In this document: in pieces, positions 52,821 to 64,000 of the stretch
How the letters are laid out: each line of letters begins with the position of its first letter
Numbering within the stretch: the first letter of the stretch is position 1
DNA from: Hirudinaria manillensis
Lineage: Eukaryota > Annelida > Clitellata > Hirudinida > Hirudinidae
Direction: 5' to 3'
Length of the DNA stretch: 64,000 nucleotides
Assembly (NCBI GenBank): GCA_034509925.1
Contig: CM067527.1
Location: 3,910,001-3,974,000 of the forward strand
The notes under the pieces: model-generated
Databases searched by the model: none
Seen by the model: only the letters and a program-made list of their open reading frames with translations
What the model was told of the DNA's origin: nothing
Made by a program: the position numbers and the translations under genes

Positions 52821-53389
52821 CGTTGGTTTGCAAACAAAACTGCTATTTTTACTTGTTTCAATTGTTTAACCGTATCATCCAATGATATCGGCAAATAATA
52901 AAATGATATCCAATGATATCAGCATAAGGCAATGATATCCAATGATGTCAGCTTGCAATATTTTTATGAGTTTATTCAATTTATATCTACATAAATTGCT
53001 TACCATCTACTTAGTTAGTAAGATGAAACTTATTATTTATTAAGAAATAATAACAATTTTATTAATATGATTCAACAAATGTTTGTCAAATTGTGCCACT
53101 TTGCTCAAATAAGAGGCCAGAAAGAATATAACGAATAATCTCGAAGTTTAACTTGAAAAATTAAAAATATCAAATAAATAAAAGCATAAAATTGAAAAAC
53201 ACACAAAAGACTGTCAAATATAAAAGTTGTTAAAAATATTTAAAATATAGTTATTGCAACAATCAACGCGTTCATTCTACTACAGAAATAAATAAATAAT
53301 TAAAAATTAAATTTAATAAATTATGGTATTTTATTATTATTATTATAACGACATAAATTAATTAATTAAATTGTAAATATTTGATGTGA

Positions 53390-53487
53390 CTGGTTGTTTT
53401 ATTGTTTGTTTGATATGTAGAGGGTTTTGCTTTTTGTTTACTTAAGCAATTTGTGTTAGGCGAGGGGTTCGCCCGTGCCTTTATGTG

Positions 53488-53527
<40 letters not shown>
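53390..53527 (+). mobile_element. Candidate retroposon 3' end with hairpin and (AAT)n tail
   Basis: T/G-rich sequence leads to GGCGAGGGGTTCGCCCGTGCC (53459-53479), which can form a GC-rich stem-loop, then TTTATGTGATAATAATAAT and about 40 bp of (AAT)n. A structured 3' end abutting a simple-repeat tail is typical of LINE or SINE 3' ends. No coding part was recognised. Confidence 0.4.
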
Positions 53528-53529
<2 letters not shown>

Positions 53530-55705
53530 CAATATTTTAAACAATATACGTAAAACTGTCAAATAATAAACCATTGGAACTCACGCTCCAACAAAGAGGC
53601 ATTCGTGGCCAAACCCTCCATCGGTTGAAAGTTCAAAGTTCAAATCCAAGATGAACTTCAATCAACTCGTGACGTTCACAACTTTTCAACCCAAAAAGAT
53701 GGGAATCTTCTATTTAAACTCCTCGTCGCTGGATGCGCTGAGACGCACCTGATTCTCCACTCGGGAAATGTTTTTTTATTCTTTCTATTTTGATTCGTAA
53801 ATTGGAAAAATGAAATGGAAAAACCCATTTAATTTATTTTCATTATTATTATTATCAGTCAAGGCGGGTTAATATAAAAGGGAGTATTGATTTTATCATA
53901 ATATTATTTATAATAGAATAATTGGTTAAAAATGATTTTTTTTTTAAAATGAAGATTCAAGATGGCTTGTACTGAAACTTTTGTTCGAAAATTACATTGC
54001 ATAATTCAAAACTTTTATCATGTCTTATCATTTGCTTTTATTTATTTTTAATCTATTTATCATTTATTTTTACGATAAATTATTCAAAATTCACTATTCG
54101 CAATCTACTCACAACTCATATTTTTTCAGTTGTTTTACCTCGCAGAATTTCAAGCAGAATTACAGAAAAACGTATGAGAATTTTTCATTTTATGGCAATA
54201 AATAAATATATTAATATAAATTTATTTAAAAATATAAAATCTAGAGTTTACAAAACAAAATACCGAGGCTCTGACTTAAAGAATGTTGACGTTGAACTGA
54301 TAACTTGTTAACTTTGGTAAACAAAAAAGTGCCAGGAAAAGATTAGCGAGGAAAAATATGCTGCGGATGTCGTGGTCGTCAATTGTTGTTCCAAACAATT
54401 GTTGTTTGCGTTGCTGAACGTTGTTTGCAGTTGTTTATTTTTTAACTTTTGTTTTTAAATTATTAATTATTAATCTTTTGAGTTTTGCCTTACGTATCCT
54501 TACCAGGGCGTTGAGGCACGTTCCAACTGATCTCAACCATTTCCTTGGCTGAAGGAGTTTAGTTGACGGTACAACCTGGACACCGGTTTAATCGTCCAAT
54601 GTAGGAATGCTACCCATTCGGCAAAGTTTACGAAAAAGAAAACAATTTTTTTAAACTTATTTTTGGAAGCTCTCCTCGTATTTTAAAAGTGGATCTCGAA
54701 GGAACTACTGAAAGCATTTGTCATGACTTCTCGTGACGCCAGCTAGAAAAATGGATGGATTGAACGGTGAAGATGACAACGACGATGAAGATGATGATGA
54801 CGATGTCAAGGTCTTGCTTAAAGGTGCATTACGTCATGTAAACTCATCCAGTCCATGGCCTTCATTCGCTCGTTCATTCCTTCATCTGATCTACCTTCCA
54901 GAGAAAGTGAAGGTTATAGGCTCCACCTTCTGACCTCAATCAAGATGTATCTCTCATATGATTGGTTGAGAACTAATGCCGGCTAATGTAATAACGTTTT
55001 AATTATGAATAATAATAGTATTAACAATGTTAAGATTGACTAATAATATAATATAATAATAATTAAATGTACTAAATTTGTGATAAATTAAATAATAATG
55101 AAATATAACAATAATAATAATAATAATATCTCGAAAAAACATTTTCAATAAAATTGTTTGCGAAAATGATTTCCTTCGTCTCCTAATGACGCCTTCAGTA
55201 GAGTGTCACGTGACTTAGTTTTATGATTAGAAATTATTTGATGACGTACGAGATTAATTAATTATTTAAATTTAATTAATTAATTATTTATTTATTTAAA
55301 ATTAATTAATAAATAAGCGATTACTGCGGATGAGTTAATTTAGAAAAGATAAAAAATATTAATTCATTTTAATATTTTTTTTATTTTTTAAGAAAAGATC
55401 AAATAAAATTTAATTTTAATAAATTATTGCGACGGAATTATTCGGTAAATAGCCGATAAATCGGATTTTAAAACTCTTTGCAACAAACATTTTCTTGAAA
55501 CTAAATTATTTATTAAATTAATGCTTGAAGTAATTAAATTAATAATTACAAATTGTTATGCCTTTTGATATGTATATATTTGTATATATGTATAATAAAA
55601 TAATATAAACATAAAACCTGTCAGTCATGTCTCACATCAAGTTTATTACTCGTAAATGTTACCATGCTTATCATTATTATATTATTGTGATTATTAATAA
55701 CATTA

Positions 55706-55750
<45 letters not shown>

Positions 55751-58207
55751 GTACGAATAAATTGAATCTATAAGCACCTTCTTAGTGCATTCGTTTTAAC
55801 TTTTGTTCGCCACTTTCTCGAATTTCTCCAAGCATAGAATATAAATAATTTAAAATATAAAATAATAAATAACTAGAATATAAATAATATAAAATAATAA
55901 ATTCTAGAGATTAATGTCGTGGAAAGAGGTCGTGCAATATCCTAAGTATTAGTTTGAAAGGCTTCATTACTTTTTTAGCGTTTTTAAATCGTGGGGTTTT
56001 TTTTTATATCGAGTAATTGTATTAATTAAAATTAATTTATTATTTAACAATTTACTAATATCATAATATTGGCAATGCTTAAGGTTATTGTTATCTCATC
56101 ATAATATCCTTCATCATTAATATTAATTAGATTCTCCTCAAGACATAAGAGTCTTCGAACGAGAACAGTGGGTGAGCGATAATATAATTCGGTTAATCAA
56201 GTTGTTTCGTCATCAAATAACAATATCACTATTATTATTATTATTATTGTTGTTATTAAGAACAATATATAATACTAACATTAATATGCAGAAAATTCTT
56301 AATTTGAATAATTTTAAATGTATGAAAATGCATTGTAATCTTCAAAAAAATAATTTCAATTTATTTTATTTTTGGCCATGAAAGGCTTACATGACGGAGA
56401 ATTTTCAACTATTTAAATTTTCATTTTTGAAATGTTTCTTGTAGGTTTATCTCGTCTCTCTGAGAATTACACGCCATAATTGCACAACAACATTCACTAT
56501 TGTTGTAAAAGTATAAGCAAGGTCAAAGGTCAAAATGGAGACTAATAAGTAACCATTGCAAATTATTTAAACTTTTGATTTTGACTGCCATTAAAATGCA
56601 TTAAAAAGAAAATTGAAAAAATGTTTCTCTCCAAAAGCAAGGATTTTGTTAAGCAAAACCTTTCAGAGGAATTCACAAAACAAGGACAACCTAAGAAGTC
56701 TTTTGAATGGATTTTCCACCAAAGTTCCTTTTTAATCTTTCCTGGGGAAAGAAGATCAAATTTCAAATAATTGAAGTGAAAAATAATAGTATTAATAGTT
56801 TAGGTTTGAATCTTTAATAAATAAAAAAAAATTTTAATAAGAATTATTACCCTTTAAAATTTATTGCTATTGTTGTTGATAAAGCTTATCATTTTATTTA
56901 TTATCTTTGGTAGTATTTCTTTGCAGTTGGAAAAAGCATTTAAATTTCAGGGACCTTCGGTAATATTAAAAACTAAATTAATGAAATGGATGATTCACAC
57001 TTAGCTATTTCGATGTAACATTTTATTAGTAATGATATTATTATTAAAAATTAATAATAGCGGTCCAAGAACTCGTAGTAATCAGAAGTTCTGATGAGTT
57101 AAAGTTAAAGCTCTGACAAACACATGAAAATGAAGGCTGCGATAATTTAAGAGAGTTTTTATTGTCTGTTTTTATTGGCTTGAGACAGGATTAATGGCTT
57201 AAATTTAATACCTCTTAGGGACTCATTTGCAAAATTCATACCAAGAATGATTTGTCGAATCCTTATCTGAAATTCTTACGAACGGACGAAGCAGAACGTG
57301 AAGGTTGAGGAAAGTGGCGGAGTCTCCATTGGGTGTTCTTTTGTCATTTGCTCTTGTCTCATCACTTCAAGAGTTTCGTTTGTAAAACAAAGTTGTTGGT
57401 AAAACAGAAAAACGTTTTCACTTGATTTCTCTCGTGCTTTTTTTAAAACTTTCTTTTAGACCGAAATCATCAGTTTTAAGTCCATGAAGTGACACCATTA
57501 TCGAAAATTGGACGTATGGTTTAGCCGGAAGATTGGCTTAATGCATTCTTTATTGGCGGGACTTTGATGATCTTTTGGATATTATTTTAGCTTATTGCTC
57601 AAATATTGCCTTGCAAGTCTTTAGCAAAACTTTCTCTATTACGAGGTAACAGAAAATCGTCGGAACCATCGGAACTCAAGTTGCATTCAAGACCTATCGA
57701 AGATGTAATAATGTATTCAAGAAGCTCTGAGAACTGTTAAAATATTTTAAGGCTAACTTGTAAATATTACTAGTTATTGTTATATAATAGTACGCTTTTC
57801 TTTTAGGTTCCAATCGTAAAATGTAAAATGTAAAATGTTCAAACAGGTTTTGTAAAACCAAATTATTTTTGTGCGACATTATTACAATTTAACGTTTAAT
57901 TATTAAATATTTAATTATTTTGAAAAATTAATTTTATTTAATATGCAAATTAATTGATTAAAATAACGAATTATTTAATTGTTTATGATCATTACATTTA
58001 ATTTTAAATTAAAATTTGAAATAAAAATAAATATTTTAAAAAAATAATATTCACGATCTTTCAATGAACACTTCGAGCTTGGTGTCAATGATTAATATTT
58101 ACACTCGTCCTGATATTACATAATTCAGTCTTTAGAATTAGGCTAATTTTTTTCTTCTCAGAATCTATTTCGAATTATTACCGAACGAATTTAAAGGGAA
58201 ATTTAAA
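53528..58207. other. Gene-poor region upstream of SF3A1
   Basis: AT-rich with (AAT)n at 55711-55749 and scattered simple repeats. A denser piece at 54490-54625 (GGCGTTGAGGCACGTTCCAA, CCTGGACACCGGTTTAATCG) is not simple sequence and may be a fragment of an exon or repeat; I could not identify it. The right end must hold the SF3A1 promoter; no motif was identified. Confidence 0.35.
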
Positions 58208-60400
58208 ATGACGGAGGTAGAAGCTTCAAAGCCAAAAGACACCATAGGGATCATTTACCCTCCGCCCGAAGTTAGGAACATCGTAGACAAGACAGCCGCT
58301 TTCGTGGCCAAAAACGGTGCTGCGTTTGAAGCAAAAATCCAACAAAATGAGGCCAACAATATAAAGTTTAATTTTTTGAAGGTAACCGATCCTTACCACA
58401 ATTACTACAGACATCGGATTAGGGAAATTACGTCAGGAACTGTAGTCGACGAGCCTACAGTTGCTCTCAAGCCTACAGTAAGCGAAGCGCCTCAGAAAGT
58501 GGCTCAGTCTTTCAAAGTTCCAGAGACGATCGTCCTTAGGGAGCCTCCATCGGATCCGGAATTTATCATCGATCCACCTTCCATATCCAGTTACGATCTG
58601 GACATCATCAAGTTGACGGCTCAGTTCGTGGCAAGGAACGGCCGACAATTTCTAAACAACTTGATGAACAAAGAGTCGAGGAATTTTGAATTCGATTTTC
58701 TCAGGCCTCAGCACAGTCTCTTCAGTTTCTTTACGAAGCTGGTTGATCAGTACAACAAAATACTGCTGCCATCCAGGCAAATGATCGAAAAGCTGGAAAA
58801 GCAAGTGGAGGATCCGAAATGTTTTTTCAACGACGTTTTGTATCGTGCGGAGTGGGCCAAACAACAAGAGAGAGACAAACAGAGGGAAGGAGATGAAAAG
58901 GAAAAGGAACGAATGGCTTACGCTAAAATCGAATGGCACCGATTCGTCATAGTGGGTTACAGCGATCCATACGACAGTGAAAACTTACCGAACTTCGCCA
59001 AACGCGAAGACGTTGGCGCGCAGGTCATTCAACAGGAAAGACTTCAGTGTGGAAACTTCATGGACTATGAGGAGCTTGTGACCACACAGAATGTAAAATT
59101 TGACAAAAAGACGGAAGCAATAGTTGAAGATTATTTGACGCGTGAAGCCGACACTAATGTTCAGGATATGGAAGAGAATTCCGATTCGGAAGAGGAGGGT
59201 GGTCACGAAGAAGTGGTCTTCCAGGTCCCACCTTTGCCTAAGGAAGCTCCGCAAGCACTTAACGCCGGAAAAGTTATCATTCGCACTGACTACGATCCCA
59301 AGGCAAAACGACAACAGGAGGAAATAGTCGAATCGGATGACTTCTTAATATCACCGCTCACCAATGAGAAGATACCAGCCGGTAAAATCGCGGAACATAT
59401 GAGAATTGGACTTCTTGATCACAAATGGATCGAACAGAGGGACAGAATTGCTAGAGAAAGGAAGGAACAAGACTACGTCCTAGCCAAAGATGCCAGCGTC
59501 CATCTCAAAAATATGGCAGAGAGGAGGAGCGATATATTCGGCGACGATGCGATGGAAACCCAGATAGGTAGAAAGGTCGGAGAAGAAGAAAAGAAAGAAA
59601 AAGCCAAGGTGACCTGGGATGGACATAGTTCCTCGACGGATAAGGTGGTCCAAAAAATGAGAGAGAACTTCACTATTGAGCAGCAGATTGCCGACATTCA
59701 CAAGTCACGGGGGATGCTTCCTGATGCAGAGAAAGAAAGGATCGGACCCGCGATGCCAAATAATAACGGACCGCATGTTCATCCTTCGAACATCGCACCT
59801 GCTCCAATAGTCAGACCGCTTGTTGCTCCACCTCACCAGATGGTCCGACCGATGGCGACTCCGATGTCACACTGTGGTCCTATGGGCTTCAATCACCAGG
59901 CTATTAGAATGGCCCAACCATTCGTTCAACCCGGCGTTCCTCCGATGTCACCGTATGTGCCTAACATGGGATTCGTTCCAGGTCCGATGCCTCAGGCACC
60001 GATGGCACCACCCATGCCTAATCCTCAGCACGTGCCAATTCGTGACGAGGGCGAAGAACCTGTGAACAAAAGGGCCAAGATGGAAGAAACTTTGATCCCA
60101 GAAGACATATTCCTTGCTAATAATCCAGGAGACGTTGCGTTCAAAGTTGACACTTCGATGATCGAGAATTCAAAGTGGAAGCTGACCGGGCAGATGATTT
60201 CAATCACTTTGCCCCTGTCCGACACCGTGTCCGTCATCAAGGCCAAGATTTTCGACGAGGTCGAAATGCCGGCTGGAAAGCAGAAGCTTCAACTGAATGG
60301 AATGGTGCTCAAGGATTCCAACACTCTTGCTTATTACAACTTCAATCCAAACACTATTGTCCTACTCCAGTTGAAGGAAAGAGGAGGAAAAAAGAAGTAG
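58208..60400 (+). CDS. SF3A1: Splicing factor 3A subunit 1, single exon
   Basis: Component of the SF3a complex of the U2 snRNP, needed for branch-site recognition in the nucleus. The uninterrupted frame is 730 aa (human 793). Two SURP domains lie at about residues 22-65 (VDKTAAFVAKNGAAFEAKI) and 129-172 (LTAQFVARNGRQFLNNLM). The PRP21-like central region includes CFFNDVLYRAEWAKQQERDK, AYAKIEWHRFVIVGYSD, VIIRTDYDPKAKRQ and FLISPLTNEKIPAGKIAEHM. A Pro/Met-rich linker precedes the C-terminal ubiquitin-like domain (about 640-725), which ends in VLLQLKERGGKKK (human ...ERGGRKK). The start MTEVEASKPKDTIGIIYPPP fits the family N-terminus. The coding region has no introns, although every other complete gene here has many. 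It appears fully intact, so it is either the normal gene of this lineage or a functional retrocopy. Confidence 0.97.
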   Translation: MTEVEASKPKDTIGIIYPPPEVRNIVDKTAAFVAKNGAAFEAKIQQNEANNIKFNFLKVTDPYHNYYRHRIREITSGTVVDEPTVALKPTVSEAPQKVAQSFKVPETIVLREPPSDPEFIIDPPSISSYDLDIIKLTAQFVARNGRQFLNNLMNKESRNFEFDFLRPQHSLFSFFTKLVDQYNKILLPSRQMIEKLEKQVEDPKCFFNDVLYRAEWAKQQERDKQREGDEKEKERMAYAKIEWHRFVIVGYSDPYDSENLPNFAKREDVGAQVIQQERLQCGNFMDYEELVTTQNVKFDKKTEAIVEDYLTREADTNVQDMEENSDSEEEGGHEEVVFQVPPLPKEAPQALNAGKVIIRTDYDPKAKRQQEEIVESDDFLISPLTNEKIPAGKIAEHMRIGLLDHKWIEQRDRIARERKEQDYVLAKDASVHLKNMAERRSDIFGDDAMETQIGRKVGEEEKKEKAKVTWDGHSSSTDKVVQKMRENFTIEQQIADIHKSRGMLPDAEKERIGPAMPNNNGPHVHPSNIAPAPIVRPLVAPPHQMVRPMATPMSHCGPMGFNHQAIRMAQPFVQPGVPPMSPYVPNMGFVPGPMPQAPMAPPMPNPQHVPIRDEGEEPVNKRAKMEETLIPEDIFLANNPGDVAFKVDTSMIENSKWKLTGQMISITLPLSDTVSVIKAKIFDEVEMPAGKQKLQLNGMVLKDSNTLAYYNFNPNTIVLLQLKERGGKKK

Positions 60401-60475
60401 TTATTTTTTTATTTTAAGTTAGTTCCATCAATCATTTCTCTAAACTTTTAAGAGTTCGTTGAGATTCTAGGTTCA

Positions 60476-60481
60476 AATAAA
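60476..60481 (+). promoter_or_regulatory. Polyadenylation signal AATAAA of SF3A1
   Basis: The hexamer lies 76 bp after the stop codon, in a short T-rich 3' UTR. A second AATAAA at about 60603 could be an alternative. Confidence 0.6.
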
Positions 60482-62629
60482 ATTTGGTTGTAATAGATTT
60501 TCGTCGTTGAATTGTCTTCGTTGTTAAAATTGCCGAGAGCGTGTCATCTGTCGCATGTTTTGTAACACTTATCCTCAGTACTATTTGAGGGCGTGGCTAA
60601 TTTAATAAAAGATTTATAACAAAAATTTAAGTCTTGCTTTTATTAAATATTTACATTAAGAATAAGAAATACAGTCTTTCAAATAACTTGTTAAATTTCC
60701 AACCGAAACAAAATTATATTTTCAATAACAATTTTCCTTCCAATTGCGCCATCTATTTGATTAAACATGAAAAATTTTGAAATAAACATTCCCATTAAAT
60801 GAAATATTACGTAATTAACATTTTGCAAAGGTTTTAAAGGTACGATTAAAATGTTTTCAGGAAATATTTTTAAATTTAAAAATGGAGATAAATTTAAAAA
60901 ATAAGGGAGGGAGAGCGCACATCTATTAGAACGAATAATTTCAGTTAAGGAGGTTATGATGGCATTTAATTCAATTGTTAATAAAACTTTGTTATTTGCA
61001 ATAAATCATTACCAATAAAATATCCAAGCATCACCTATTTAACAGATTTGAAAATATTTGTATGCCTCGGAAGTCTCAGTTATCGTTTTGTGGATCAAAT
61101 CTTGAAATTCTTGTTCCGAACGTAATCTCATTTCTAAAATTGATGACAGTTTTTGTCCTCAGAATATTTAAAAACTTGTTTTTACTGACAGATGACAATT
61201 TTTCAATCTGATTCGTATCGATTCACAGTCGATGTGAATTGATTTACAATTATTAATTACTGAATGGACTCGTCTTAAAAAAAATTGGCCATTTCAATTT
61301 TACTTGACGATAAATTGGAAGTAAATGACCTAATTAAGTAGAGAGGTTATTAACAGATGTTTTGTTCTGAATTTCTGAAACATTTAAAATAATTGTTTAT
61401 TTTATATAACTACGCTTATTTGCAAAACATTATTCCCTGCCCAGAATATGACAAGATAGCCTTTTTTTTGTTTTAAATATAAAACCAAGAAATAAATAAA
61501 CTCAATTCTCCAAGCTGTGACTGTAAATCCTTGCCAGGATGCAACAAGCAAATTGTGAACATCAAGGCAGTCACCTCATTCTGTTGTTCGAGAAGCAGCC
61601 AACCATGAAGGCTTAACATCTTCTGGAATAAGTGATTTCATCAACTCTCCACGCCCGAGTGAACCGCTTTTTAAAGATTCTCTCGAGCGGAACCTTTTAA
61701 AGATTGCCGTAGTCATGGAAACAAAGGGATGTTTTTATTTTCTGATTATGGCCAGCACATAACGAGAAACTGTTGACCTATTCTATTGGTCTGATTTATT
61801 TTAGAGTGGCATATATAATCTTATATCGTCACATAATCACACAATCACGCCTAGATTAACCCAAAATAAAATAGTAATTAATGTCATTAATGTACAATCA
61901 AGTGAGTGCTCGTTATAACTCAATGCCTTAACTCAGAATCTTTAAAGAACTTATAAAGTAGTGCTTCGTTGAAATAAATCAAACGTTATAATAAAGATAG
62001 AAAGATCGTCTAAGGAAGAGCAAAAGATGGACCGATTGAATTTTGGGGGAAAGCTTGGATGGTAGCATGCATGAGCGGACAAAATAAGAGTTGGATGGAG
62101 CCAATCAGGACCGGATGCATGATGTGGGTGGACGGAGGAATTTATAAATTCATGACAATTGCCTGGTGGGTTTTTAGTTAATAATTGTGCTTTTATAGTA
62201 ATTTCAAAAATATAATAATTTCAAAATGTTAATAATAATTACTTAATTTCTGATATTAAAATTTCTAATTGATTATTAATTATTGGCTTTAGTTTTGGAA
62301 CATCTTAGCTTAAAAGATTGAATTTTTAACGAGCCGAATTTTGTCAACATTTACAATTATTTAAAAGTAAAATAATTATAAACGTAAATATAATTAAAAT
62401 TGTCGTCATTTGAAAATTAATAAAAATTAATGATTACAAATTATTCTATTATTAAAGAAAAAAATACATTTTTGCATTTAAACATAAAATATAAAATTTA
62501 AATCTGAAAACGTATTTAAGGAGCACCAATGAAATGAACTTTCAGTTCTTAACGGTTTGACAATCAATTGATTCAATCTATTGCTTGTGATCGTCATCAT
62601 CATCGATTAATAAATTCAACCAATTCATT
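60482..62629. other. Intergenic region downstream of SF3A1
   Basis: AT-rich sequence with no supported gene. Less simple stretches at 61515-61720 and 62005-62170 show no frame I trust. Confidence 0.35.
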
Positions 62630-62659
62630 AAATCAATTAATTAATATAATTAATCGACG

Positions 62660-62775
62660 AGCGCAATCGGCCGAGAATAATCGACTCTGCTTACATTGAG
62701 ATCCGTCGGGATTCGAACCCGAGACCTGAGCATTGAAATTACGACGAGAAGCCACATTCATTGACCTCTCGAGAT
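62660..62775 (-). repeat. tRNA-like B-box segment (SINE or tRNA remnant)
   Basis: On the minus strand, TCGGGTTCGAATCCCGA (about 62722-62706) forms a perfect 5-bp T stem with a consensus RNA polymerase III B box. An A-box-like word (TGGCTTCTCG) lies about 35 nt before it, shorter than in a normal tRNA, and no matching acceptor or anticodon stem was found. It is best read as the head of a tRNA-derived SINE or a decayed tRNA. Confidence 0.5.
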
Positions 62776-62830
62776 TCAGGGGTCTAACGTTTGCACTTGA
62801 TTGTTCCAGAGGAAGATCGATCGAACGACG

Positions 62831-63000
62831 ATGGACCTTCTCCGGGCCTACTCGGCGCTCCGTGGCGGACATGCGCAGAACAAATCCAGAAGGACTTTCC
62901 TTTGTCCGGCGCTGCTCGCATTGTTCGTCATTTCTTCGTTCTGTTTGTCCAGCGGGGAGATGATTGGTTGGTGGATAATTTATTCCTTCTCAGTCGTTTG
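62831..63000 (+). CDS. Possible first coding exon with signal anchor
   Basis: In a GC- and CpG-richer island an ATG at 62831 opens MDLLRAYSALRGGHAQNKSR followed by RTFLCPALLALFVISSFCLS and SGEMIGWW. Basic residues before a 20-residue hydrophobic stretch look like a signal peptide or type II anchor. A GTTGG donor-like site occurs near 62965. Overlapping frames are also open because the island is GC-rich, so this is a candidate only; downstream exons would lie beyond the window. Confidence 0.3.
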
Positions 63001-63022
63001 CTCTTTCTATCTTTCCATCTCT

Positions 63023-63135
63023 CTCTCATTCTCTCTCTCTCTCTCTCTCTCTCTTGAGGGAGAATTGCTTTTCCTCGTCGTCGTCCATCATCGTCGTCGT
63101 CGTCGTCATCATTATCACCGTCATCATCATCATTA
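63023..63135. repeat. (CT)n followed by (CGT/CAT)n microsatellite
   Basis: About 30 bp of CT repeats, then about 60 bp of CGT and CAT units. Confidence 0.9.
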
Positions 63136-63850
63136 ATCTCTAACATGAAAATCGTCGCAATGATAAACTAATAAATAGTAAAAATTGCAAGATTTCATTC
63201 TTTAAATGCAACGAGCACTCAGACAGATGCATTAACATAAATAACTTTGCATAATTAATTATCGACTTGGAAGTTGAGAAGTGAAATCCTGGGAAATTCC
63301 CCCTCGAGCGTCGTAAAGAACGCTGTCCACTCGATACAAATGCCACCTTCATCTTCTTAAAATAGGTCGGTCAAAGGTTAAGCAGGTTATTTATGGATAC
63401 CTCAGCACTGCCTTAAGCTAGATTTGTTGAGAATTTAACACTCCCTACTGACGATGCATTATGGCGACATGTATTCTTTACAGATCATTTACAATGGACT
63501 AGGAATAAATTGACTTTTTTCGACAATATTGTGCCAATATTTGGCTTTAAATTTAGATTAACATCCATAAATTATATTCTGTACACTTTTAAGTCTTTTT
63601 AGAATCTGCAATTTAAGAACGTAAATGAAAAAGCAGTCGATAAATATTAGGACAATCCAAATATTGTTTCAATAGGAGGAAGAATGCAAACTATTTTCTA
63701 TTTTTAAGTCGTAATTTTCCAGTCTTAAACAATAAGGTCGGGCACCGTCCATTAAATGCGGTATCGTTGTTTTCTCCAAAATTCGAATTAAGTCTTTTTT
63801 TCTTTTTTGAAAACCAAACGAGAAAGAAAAGGGCGGGAAATATGAAATAT
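63136..63850. other. No supported gene
   Basis: AT-rich sequence without recognisable coding or repeat structure. Confidence 0.3.
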
Positions 63851-63854
63851 GGAA

Positions 63855-64000
63855 AGATAAGACGTCACAGAATGGAGTAATCAGCTGTTGCATCTTATTG
63901 ATTCCTCCTTCATTCCAATCTAATTTGCCGGGATCGAACATGCTCCCAGTCAACTGCCAATCATAAATTGGCGCCTTATCTGGGTCATTCAACGGCCAAT
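63855..64000 (-). CDS. Possible coding exon cut by the right window edge
   Basis: The minus strand is open from the edge and reads WPLNDPDKAPIYDWQLTGSM followed by FDPGKLDWNEGGINKMQQLI. The residue use (Trp, Asp, Pro, Gly) looks like real protein, unlike nearby noise. The frame continues to 63669 but becomes low-complexity, so the exon probably ends near 63860. I do not recognise the family. Confidence 0.35.

Noticed and set aside
58226-60246. Several long open frames antisense to or overlapping SF3A1
   Set aside because: They are shadows of the conserved SF3A1 frame and have no family resemblance.
62660-62775. Complete tRNA gene
   Set aside because: The T arm is perfect, but A-box spacing is too short and no acceptor or anticodon stem could be formed.

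Overview
The window is an AT-rich animal nuclear region with spliced genes and GT-AG introns. Gene content (class V myosin, a BRD7/BRD9 bromodomain protein, POC5, two PARP14-like macrodomain proteins, a CRF/DH44-type class B1 GPCR, SF3A1) points to a bilaterian invertebrate. PARP14-like proteins are uncommon in arthropods, so a spiralian such as an annelid or mollusc is my best guess, but the sequence alone does not settle it. Exon models were built by hand from splice signals, unbroken reading phase and recalled family sequences; no search was run.

Layout. 1-2983 (-): 5' part of a myosin V gene (motor domain), leaving the window on the left. 3424-7876 (+): BRD7/9-like gene, head to head with myosin V across 440 bp, ending in a Gln-rich tail. 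8666-12044 (-): POC5 centriole gene. 12319-12881: a small hAT-like repeat. 12938-14797 (+): a spliced leucine-rich protein of unknown function, followed by an 84-aa spliced candidate (15118-15507, +). 15741-18369 (-): a probable secreted Gln-rich/Cys-containing gene with a 5'-truncated LINE (about 17337-17842) inserted. 19098-23021 and 24175-27135 (-): two tandem paralogues with KH-like regions and one macrodomain but no ADP-ribosyltransferase domain, with duplicated 3' exons. 28023-45287 (-): class B1 GPCR spread over 17 kb, its N-terminal exon(s) not found. 45.3-58.2 kb: gene-poor, simple-repeat-rich DNA with several mini-satellites and a fold-back element. 58208-60400 (+): complete single-exon SF3A1. 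62.6-63.1 kb: a GC-rich island with a tRNA-like B box and a possible first exon. At the right edge a possible exon lies on the minus strand.

The genes do not form one pathway. They cover vesicle transport (myosin V), chromatin remodelling (BRD7/9), centrioles (POC5), ADP-ribose recognition (the macrodomain pair), neuropeptide signalling (GPCR) and splicing (SF3A1). The most unusual parts are the macrodomain pair with its alternative and orphan exons, a GPCR hormone-binding domain in which a usually conserved Cys is Gln, an intronless SF3A1, and a copied piece of the last BRD7/9 exon inside one of its own introns. No CRISPR array, complete tRNA, rRNA or recognisable retrovirus-like element was seen.
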